NCBI GenBank assembly: GCA_013811765.1
Contig: JACCUO010000005.1
Coordinates: 1-6,910, forward strand
DNA length: 6,910 bases
Direction: 5' to 3'
Source: Thermoleophilaceae bacterium
Lineage (GTDB): Bacteria > Actinomycetota > Thermoleophilia > Solirubrobacterales > Thermoleophilaceae
Made by a program: the position numbers and the translations under genes. This document shows, piece by piece, positions 1 through 4,849 of the stretch (within the stretch, counting starts at the first letter, position 1; every line of letters begins with the position of its first letter). The notes beneath the pieces are model-generated. The model did no database searches, was not told the DNA's origin, and was given only the letters and a program-made list of their open reading frames with translations.

Positions 1-48
1 GCTCGAGCGTGCCCGGCTCGAATCTTCCGGGCAATAGGCTCCGCGCCG

Positions 49-777
49 ATGTTCGAGGAGAGCCTCCGGCGGATCGGCGAGCGAGTCGGTGACTCCGCAA
101 GGGTCCTGGACGTGGGCGGCTGGGCTCGCCCCCTCAGGCGGGCGGACTGGGTGCTCGACCTGATGCCCCACGAGAGTCGCGGGATGCTTGGACACGACGG
201 CGAGGGCGACGAGCGCTTCGGGCCGGACACCTGGGTCACGCGCGACGTCTGCGCGCGCGCTCCGTGGCCGTTCGAGGACGGGTTCTTCGACTTCGCGGTC
301 TGCTCGCACACGCTCGAGGATCTGCGCGACCCGGTGTGGGTCTGCGGCGAGCTGCAGCGGGTGGCACAAGCCGGCTATATCGAGGTGCCCTCGCGGCTCG
401 AGGAGCAGTCCTGGAACGTCCAGGGACCGTGGGTGGGCTGGGGGCACCACCACTGGCTGATCGACGTCGAGCCAGAGGGCATCGACTTCGTGTTCAAGCC
501 CCACATCCTCGGTGGTCTCCCGGGCGCGACCTTCCCTGCCGGCTTCGCCCAGGGGCTCGGGGAGGCGGAGCGCAGCCAGATGCTGTGGTGGGAGGAGGGC
601 TTCAGCTTCCGCGAGCGCCTCTTCTACGAGCCCGAGGAACTGAATGCGTACCTCACGGGTTTCGTGGTCGCGGAGCTGAGTCGCCGACCCGGCTCAGAGC
701 GCAGGACGGGCTTGAAGGGACTCGGATCCCGACTCATCGAGCGGGCGCGGGGCGCCGCCCGCGCACGATCAGGCTGA
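49..777 (+). CDS. Class I SAM-dependent methyltransferase-like protein
   Basis: The 242-residue protein looks like a methyltransferase of the type-11 group found in surface-glycan loci. A beta1/motif I-like segment VLDVGG lies at residues 19-24, followed by an acidic LDLMP strand at 36-40. The stretch PWPFEDGFFDFAVCSHTLED (72-91) matches the family pattern in which the domain's second half starts near '..FDFV.C.H.LEH..DP'. It continues with ELQRV, GYIEVPSR (109-116) and a GHHHW segment (132-136), all typical of this subfamily. No membrane segment or signal peptide is seen. Motif I is atypical: GGWARP replaces the usual glycine-rich GxGxG loop, so SAM binding is inferred and not certain. The frame is open to the left window edge. 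ATG at 49 is the first start available, fits the domain boundary, and lacks a clear Shine-Dalgarno sequence. The substrate is unknown, but neighbouring glycosyltransferases suggest a glycan or lipid-linked sugar. Confidence 0.75.
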   Translation: MFEESLRRIGERVGDSARVLDVGGWARPLRRADWVLDLMPHESRGMLGHDGEGDERFGPDTWVTRDVCARAPWPFEDGFFDFAVCSHTLEDLRDPVWVCGELQRVAQAGYIEVPSRLEEQSWNVQGPWVGWGHHHWLIDVEPEGIDFVFKPHILGGLPGATFPAGFAQGLGEAERSQMLWWEEGFSFRERLFYEPEELNAYLTGFVVAELSRRPGSERRTGLKGLGSRLIERARGAARARSG

Positions 778-2416
778 GGCCAAACGGCGGGCATAGCCGG
801 CGCTCGAGGGGCCGCCAGGCGGCCACCGCCAACTCATAGGCGCCGAGTGCCAGCGGGCCGATACCGCTCGCGCCGGTCAGGTTCTTGAGCCACCACCCCG
901 GGATGCCCAGCGCGTTGAAGTGGTGCAGCCCTTCTACCTCGAGGCCCGCCTCCTGCACCAGACGGGACAGCAGCTCCTTCGTGTAGCGGCGGTGGTGTCC
1001 GTAGGCCGCGTCGAGGGGGCCGAAGAGGCGCGGATGGGCGGGCACGAGCAGCGACAGCTCGCCGCCGGGGCGCAGGGCACCGGCCATCACCGCCACGGCC
1101 CCCTCGTGGTCCTCGATGTGCTCGAGCACGTTCTGACAGAGCACGAGGTCGAACTCCCCGGCGCGCCGCCGGAGCGTGGGCGATCCGGGCAGCTGCTCGC
1201 GCGCGATGGTCACCCGTGGGTCTCCTTCGAAGCGGCGCTCGAGCACCTCCGCGCAGCCGGGCTCGGGCTCGATCTGAAGCAGTTCCTCCACCCCCGCGGC
1301 GAGCAGCCGCTCGCTGAAGGTTCCGATCCCCGCGCCAACCTCCGCCACCCGTCCGCGGGCGGCGCCGGCGAGCTGCTCGAACATCCAATCCCCCAGTCGC
1401 CTTGCCCGCGCGAGGGTCTCGAGCTCCTCGAGCACGGCTCGCTCCGTGCTGCGCACCGCCGGAGCGTGGCGGGGCACGCGCCGCGGCTTCCCGCCCGCAA
1501 CGAGCTCCCCTTCGCGGCGGCGCACCGCGTAGAGGCAGAGCTTGGTGCGCGGGTCGAGCTCAAACCTCAGCCGCCCGAGCGCCCGGCCCCGGACGAGCGG
1601 CCGCAGCAGGCGGGCGGCGGCGGGAGCGGCGGGCGAGAGGTCCTCGAAGAGCGTCTCGGCAGTGGAGCGCTTGCCTGTCGAGTGCCAGCCCTCGACCTCG
1701 AAGCCGTGCGCCCGCAGGAGGGCGGCGAGCCCTTCGACCGAGAAGAGCACTATGTGCTCGGGAGCCCGCTGAACCTCCGGCCAGCGCGCTCCGAGCGCGC
1801 GGCTCACGGGCGAGCCCGCGTCCGGCGTGAGGATCGCCAGCACGCCGCCGGGGCGCAGGACGCGCGCCGCCTCGGCGACCAGCCCGTGCGGGTCCGTCAC
1901 GTGCTCGATCAGGTCGAGCATCGACACGGCGTCCAGCTCCCCGGCGCCCAGCCCTGCGTCCTCGAGGCTCGCCTGCCGGACCTCGACCGCCAGCTCATCG
2001 CGGGCGTAAGCGGCCGCCCACCCGTTCAGGTCGAGGCCCGCCGCATCCCACCCTCGGTCGCGTGCCGCGGCCACCATGAACCCCGGGCCTGCACCCACGT
2101 CGAGCAGCCGTCCCGGGTCCACGAGCCGCTCGACATGCCCAAGGATCTGCTCGAACTTTTCCGTTATCTCATGGCGGTCCGCCAGGTAGTCCCGGTAGCC
2201 GTGGAAGCTGCCGCCGCCCGGCGGTCCGTAGCCGGCGTCCACGAAGTAGCCCCTGCCCTCGTACTGGGCCCCCACCTCGGCCGGCGGGCACTCGAGGAAG
2301 AGCGAGGCACAGGTGCCACAGCGTCTGAAGGCGTGCCCCGAGACCTCCATCGCCGCCCGCGCGCCGCCGCCGCAGGCGGGGCAAACGGTGCGGGCCATGG
2401 TCACCGCAGCCGGCAT
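734..2416 (-). CDS. Tandem double methyltransferase with N-terminal zinc ribbon
   Basis: This 560-residue protein carries two apparently complete class I methyltransferase domains in one unbroken frame. Residues 12-36 form a CxxC...CxxC zinc ribbon (CPAC, CGTC). Domain 1 (about 60-260) has motif I LLDVGAGPG (104-112), an acidic strand end at GLDLN (127-131) and LDLIEH (167-172). A basic, Pro-rich linker spans about 298-325. Domain 2 (about 326-553) has VAEVGAGIG (358-366 region), IEPE (382-385), CQNVLEHI (427-434) and YGHHRRYT (472-479); the last motif is common in methyltransferases adjacent or fused to family 2 glycosyltransferases. No transmembrane region is obvious. It is the last gene of the minus-strand operon. 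ATG at 2416 overlaps the glycosyltransferase end by 16 nt. An in-frame ATG at 2398, two nt after that gene's stop, is equally plausible. The likely role is methylation of sugars in a surface glycan. The substrates of either domain cannot be read from sequence. Confidence 0.85.
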   Translation of the reverse strand: MPAAVTMARTVCPACGGGARAAMEVSGHAFRRCGTCASLFLECPPAEVGAQYEGRGYFVDAGYGPPGGGSFHGYRDYLADRHEITEKFEQILGHVERLVDPGRLLDVGAGPGFMVAAARDRGWDAAGLDLNGWAAAYARDELAVEVRQASLEDAGLGAGELDAVSMLDLIEHVTDPHGLVAEAARVLRPGGVLAILTPDAGSPVSRALGARWPEVQRAPEHIVLFSVEGLAALLRAHGFEVEGWHSTGKRSTAETLFEDLSPAAPAAARLLRPLVRGRALGRLRFELDPRTKLCLYAVRRREGELVAGGKPRRVPRHAPAVRSTERAVLEELETLARARRLGDWMFEQLAGAARGRVAEVGAGIGTFSERLLAAGVEELLQIEPEPGCAEVLERRFEGDPRVTIAREQLPGSPTLRRRAGEFDLVLCQNVLEHIEDHEGAVAVMAGALRPGGELSLLVPAHPRLFGPLDAAYGHHRRYTKELLSRLVQEAGLEVEGLHHFNALGIPGWWLKNLTGASGIGPLALGAYELAVAAWRPLERRLCPPFGLSLIVRGRRPAPAR

Positions 2417-3090
2417 CGCACGAGCGTGCCCAGCAGGCGAGCGCCGTCCGCGGCGGTCAGCTTCTTTCCCTCCTCCCGCGAGCGCGCGGAGTAGGTCACG
2501 GGAACCTCGTAGATCTTGCGGCCGCTGCGCAGCAGCCGCGCCGGGATCTCGACGTCGATCCCGAACCCATCCTCGGAGAGGTCCAGCGAGCGCAGGGCCT
2601 CCGTCTCGGCCACCTTGTAGCAGTTGCAGATGTCCGAAAGCCAGCTGTTGTAGAGCATGTTGGCCATCAGGTTGATCGCGCGGCCACCGGCCACGTACCA
2701 GAAGCCGTAGGCGGAGTGGGACTGAAACAGACGTGAGCCGATCGCGGCATCGGCCTTGCCTTCGAGTAGCGGTTCGAGCAGCAAGCGAAGCTCGGCGGGG
2801 TCGTACTCCAGGTCGGCGTCGAGGATCGCCGACCAGTGCCCGCGGGCGTGCTCGAGGGCGGTCCTGATGCCCGCACCCTTGCCGCGGTTCTCCTCGACGT
2901 GGACGATCCGCACCGACTCGGGCCAGTCGCTCGCGGCCAGCACCTCCCGCGTGCGGTCGGTCGACCCGTTCTCCACAACCACCAACTCCACGTCGTCGAC
3001 CGGGTAGCGCGCCTCGAGGACGCGCTCGATCGCCCTGGTGATCGTGGCCTCCTCGTTGTAGGCCGACATGAGTACGGACAGGTCGGCCAT
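2401..3090 (-). CDS. Family 2 glycosyltransferase (polyprenyl-phosphate sugar transferase-like)
   Basis: The 229-residue protein has a complete GT2/GT-A core. It opens with LSVLMSAYNEE (4-14), then VVVENGSTDRT (37-47) for nucleotide binding. ENRGKGAGIRTAL (67-79) follows, and the metal-binding DAD motif lies in ILDADLEYDP (89-98). The SRLF region (119-122), CYK (157-159) and the C-terminal signature YEVPVTYSARSREEGKKL (194-211) place it near dolichyl/undecaprenyl-phosphate sugar synthase-like enzymes. These transfer a sugar from a nucleotide donor, commonly to a lipid phosphate at the inner membrane face. It has no C-terminal membrane segments, so it would be cytosolic or peripheral. The usual family sequence before CYK is Asp-x-x-Thr; here it reads DICN, a mild departure. 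The start ATG at 3090 sits 34 nt after the cysO-like stop, and a purine-rich AGGGGG lies about 14 nt upstream, further than ideal. Donor and acceptor are unknown. Confidence 0.88.
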   Translation of the reverse strand: MADLSVLMSAYNEEATITRAIERVLEARYPVDDVELVVVENGSTDRTREVLAASDWPESVRIVHVEENRGKGAGIRTALEHARGHWSAILDADLEYDPAELRLLLEPLLEGKADAAIGSRLFQSHSAYGFWYVAGGRAINLMANMLYNSWLSDICNCYKVAETEALRSLDLSEDGFGIDVEIPARLLRSGRKIYEVPVTYSARSREEGKKLTAADGARLLGTLVRCRLR

Positions 3091-3124
3091 CAGATGGTCG
3101 ATCGCCCCCTGGAGTGGCCGGGGA

Positions 3125-3400
3125 TCAGCCGCCGGCGACGGCCGGCAGGATGGTCACTTCGTCGCCGTCATTGACGGCGGTGTCGAGCTGATCGAGGAAG
3201 CGGATGTCATCGCCACCCACGTAGACGTTCACGAAGCGCCGCAGGTCACCGTCCTCGGAAATCCGCTCTTGCAGGCCGTCGTAGCGCTCGTAGAGGCCGT
3301 CGAGGACCTCGCGCACGGTCGTGGCCTCGTCCACCGTCGTCTCGGACTCGCCACCGGTGACGCTTCGCAGCTGCGTGGGGATCTTCACGGTGACGCTCAT
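3125..3400 (-). CDS. cysO: CysO/MoaD/ThiS-family sulfur carrier protein
   Basis: This 91-residue beta-grasp protein ends in LPAVAGG, with the exposed C-terminal Gly-Gly that E1-like enzymes adenylate and convert to a thiocarboxylate. The opening VTVKIPTQLRSVTGG (3-17), the middle RRFVNVYVGGDDIRF (54-68) and the end DGDEVTILPAVAGG (78-91) closely resemble, from memory, Mycobacterium tuberculosis CysO. That protein delivers sulfide to the PLP enzyme CysM for cysteine synthesis and is released by the metalloprotease Mec. It looks less like the MoaD of molybdopterin synthase, and no moa or thi genes are nearby. It starts 23 nt downstream of the threonine-synthase-like gene and is almost certainly co-transcribed with it. 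A clear Shine-Dalgarno is missing, suggesting translational coupling. No cysM, mec or moeZ-like partner lies in the window. The family call is firm; the CysO subtype and the partner enzyme are inferred. Confidence 0.85.
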   Translation of the reverse strand: MSVTVKIPTQLRSVTGGESETTVDEATTVREVLDGLYERYDGLQERISEDGDLRRFVNVYVGGDDIRFLDQLDTAVNDGDEVTILPAVAGG

Positions 3401-3423
3401 CGGCGTGGGCAGTCTATTGCGCC

Positions 3424-4659
3424 TCAGGAGCTGACGGTCTCGAGACCCAGCACCTCGCCGAACGACTCCACGGTCGGATCGATCTCGTGCGTCTCGAAGC
3501 TGCCCCGCACGGCATCGAGGGTCTTGAGCCCATCGCCGGTGATCACGAGCACCACGCGCTCATCGCGCGAGATCTCGCCCCGCTCGGCGAGCTTTGCGAG
3601 CGTGGCCGCCGTGACGCCACCGGCGGTCTCGGTGAAGACCCCCGTGGTCTCGGCGAGGAGCCGGATGCCGGCGCGGATCTCGTCGTCGGTGACCGAGTCG
3701 ACCGTCCCGCCCGAGCGCCGCGCGAGCTCGAGTGCGTAGGGGCCGTCAGCGGGGTTGCCGATCGCAAGCGACTTGGCGATCGTGTCGGGCTTGACCGGGC
3801 GGCAGACCTCGTGCCCCGCCTCGAATGCCTGGGCGACTGGCGAGCAGCCTCCCGCCTGGGCTCCGTTGAAGACGGGCAGCTCGGAGCTCACGAGCCCCAC
3901 CTCGCGCCACTCCTCGAATCCGCGCGCGATCTTGGTGAAGAGCGAGCCCGACGCCACGGGACACACCACGCGGTCGGGAAGCTCGAAGCCGAGCTGCTCG
4001 GCGATCTCGAAGCCCAGGGTCTTGGAGCCCTCGGCATAGTAGGGCCGTAGGTTCACGTTCACGAATGCCCAGTCGCGCTCGTCCGCGAGGCCCGTGCACA
4101 GCCGGTTGACGTCGTCGTAGTTGCCGCGCACGGCCACGAGGTTCGTGCCGTACACGCCGGTGGCGAGGATCTTCTGCTCCTCGAGGTCGGCGGGCACGAA
4201 TACGTAGGACTCGAGCCCGGCCGCCGCCGCGTGGGCCGCGACCGCGTTGGCCAGGTTTCCGGTGGAAGCGCAGGCCACGACCTCGAAGCCCAGCTCGCGG
4301 GCCTTGGCGAGCGCGACGGTGACCACGCGGTCCTTGAACGAGTGCGTGGGGTTTGCCGCGTCGTTCTTCACCCATACCTCACCGAGGCCCAGCCGCTCCG
4401 CCAGCCTGTCGGCCCGGATCAGCGGGGTGACACCCGCGGCCAGCGCCGTGCGCGGCTGCTGCTCGAACGGGAGAAAGTCCGCGTAGCGCCAGATCGACTG
4501 CGGCCCCGCCTGGATTCTGCGCTTGACCTCGGCGGAGTCGAGCCCCGAGAAGTCATAGCGCACCTCGAGCGGCCCGAAGCAGTGCTCGCACACGTAGCGA
4601 GCCTCGAGCGGGTAGCTCGTCCGACATTCCTTGCACTGAAGCGCCTCTACTGCTGCCAT
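3424..4659 (-). CDS. thrC: Threonine synthase family PLP enzyme
   Basis: The 411-residue protein is a fold-type II PLP enzyme that matches threonine synthase, which converts O-phosphohomoserine to threonine and phosphate in the cytosol. An N-terminal zinc ribbon has CKEC (9-12) and CEHC (24-27). TPLIRADRL (78-86) precedes the PLP-lysine motif NPTHSFKDR (103-111), with K109 as the expected Schiff-base residue. STGN (132-135) is the substrate loop, and VASGSLF (235-241) lies where the phosphate-binding loop is expected. QAGGCSPVAQAF (268-279), IGNPADGPYAL (300-310) and TGDGLK (374-379) are all characteristic of the family. Length is normal and no key residue seems lost. ATG at 4659 has a good Shine-Dalgarno five nt upstream. 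It leads the operon, directly after a SAM-I riboswitch and before a CysO-like carrier. That context is unusual for threonine synthesis and leaves open a role in sulfur transfer to O-phosphohomoserine. Family membership is firm; the substrate pairing is not. Confidence 0.92.
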   Translation of the reverse strand: MAAVEALQCKECRTSYPLEARYVCEHCFGPLEVRYDFSGLDSAEVKRRIQAGPQSIWRYADFLPFEQQPRTALAAGVTPLIRADRLAERLGLGEVWVKNDAANPTHSFKDRVVTVALAKARELGFEVVACASTGNLANAVAAHAAAAGLESYVFVPADLEEQKILATGVYGTNLVAVRGNYDDVNRLCTGLADERDWAFVNVNLRPYYAEGSKTLGFEIAEQLGFELPDRVVCPVASGSLFTKIARGFEEWREVGLVSSELPVFNGAQAGGCSPVAQAFEAGHEVCRPVKPDTIAKSLAIGNPADGPYALELARRSGGTVDSVTDDEIRAGIRLLAETTGVFTETAGGVTAATLAKLAERGEISRDERVVLVITGDGLKTLDAVRGSFETHEIDPTVESFGEVLGLETVSS

Positions 4660-4664
4660 TGCCG

Positions 4665-4670
4665 TCCCTT
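4665..4670 (-). promoter_or_regulatory. Shine-Dalgarno site of thrC
   Basis: On the minus strand AAGGGA stands five nt upstream of ATG 4659. It is the only strong ribosome binding site in the window and supports that start. The site also lies in the 3' arm of a small possible hairpin (UUCUUC 4682-4677 with GAAGGG 4671-4666), which could partly mask it. Confidence 0.65.
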
Positions 4671-4671
4671 C

Positions 4672-4710
4672 AAATCGAAGAACCTCCGCCGCTTGCTTCG
4701 GTGACGGAGG
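4672..4710 (-). terminator. Candidate riboswitch-controlled terminator in the thrC leader
   Basis: Minus-strand RNA can form a hairpin with arms CCUCCG (4710-4705) and CGGAGG (4688-4683). The stem is extended inside by CCG (4701-4699) pairing with CGG (4691-4689) across a three-nt bulge, leaving a seven-nt loop. It is followed by the moderately U-rich UUCUUCGAUUU (4682-4672). Position, between the SAM aptamer and the ribosome binding site, fits an intrinsic terminator used as an expression platform. The U-tract is interrupted, so efficient termination is uncertain. Translational control is the alternative. Confidence 0.45.
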
Positions 4711-4732
4711 CTCATCTGAAGCGCTTCGTCAC
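4701..4732 (-). promoter_or_regulatory. Candidate antiterminator pairing
   Basis: GUGACG (4732-4727) is perfectly complementary to CGUCAC (4706-4701). The first segment shares three bases with the 3' strand of aptamer helix P1 (4735-4730), and the second lies in the left arm and bulge of the terminator hairpin. Formation of this helix would therefore exclude both P1 and the terminator, the usual logic of a SAM-OFF transcription switch. Six base pairs seen by eye is modest support. Confidence 0.4.
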
Positions 4733-4849
4733 ATCTCTCAGACCCACTGTGGACCTGATGGACTTGGCACCTTTCCCGTTCGACCTAAGGTCGATCGGGA
4801 TGGTTGCCGGGGTTTCGTAGGGCCATTTCCCTCCACCCCTCTGGATGCG
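4730..4849 (-). promoter_or_regulatory. SAM-I (S-box) riboswitch aptamer
   Basis: Read on the minus strand, this segment matches the S-box consensus throughout. P1 is CGCAUC (4849-4844) with GAUGUG (4735-4730). AGAG (4842-4839) is followed by the P2 kink-turn hairpin containing GGAGGG (4834-4829) and GGCCC (4824-4820), then CGAAACC. The core GGCAACC (4808-4802) precedes P3, a hairpin with 13-nt arms that match at 12 positions (4800-4788 and 4786-4774). The J3/4 core GGUGCCAAGUCC (4771-4760) matches the consensus closely. P4 is CAGGUCC (4757-4751) with GGGUCUG (4745-4739) around a five-nt loop. P4 argues for SAM-I over SAM-IV. S-adenosylmethionine binding normally shuts off methionine, cysteine and SAM genes. 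Here the downstream genes are thrC and cysO. A covariance-model search against Rfam RF00162 would confirm it. Confidence 0.9.

Noticed and set aside
11..32. Inverted repeat GCCCGG...CCGGGC enclosing CTCGAATCTT, resembling a tRNA T-arm
   Set aside because: The loop is ten nt instead of seven, and no acceptor stem or anticodon arm can be placed. It may be a terminator fragment of an upstream gene, but it has no T-tract.
2..37. Possible C-terminal tail of an upstream plus-strand gene ending at TAG 35-37
   Set aside because: Only 11 codons are visible and no family feature can be recognised. The frame is open merely by chance length.
810..824. GGCCGCC-A-GGCGGCC palindrome 33 nt after the plus-strand methyltransferase stop, as a possible terminator
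   Set aside because: It has no T-tract on either strand and lies within coding sequence of the double methyltransferase. GC-rich coding DNA explains it.
920..2494. 524-codon open frame on the plus strand
   Set aside because: It is antisense to the double methyltransferase, whose motifs are unmistakable. The translation is low-complexity and matches no family, as is common opposite GC-rich genes.
4647..4740. Classical threonine/isoleucine leader-peptide attenuation for thrC
   Set aside because: No short frame in the leader is enriched in Thr or Ile codons, and the SAM aptamer provides a better regulatory explanation.
4764..4791. Plus-strand promoter-like pair TTGGCA / TAAGGT with a 16-nt spacer
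   Set aside because: TTGGCA is the complement of the conserved riboswitch J3/4 core and TAAGGT is part of the P3 hairpin, so the match is probably incidental.
4774..4800. 27-nt near-perfect palindrome (arms matching at 12 of 13 positions) between divergent genes, suggesting a repressor operator
   Set aside because: It sits exactly where helix P3 of the SAM-I riboswitch belongs, between the GGCAACC and GGUGCCAAGUCC core segments, so RNA structure explains it.
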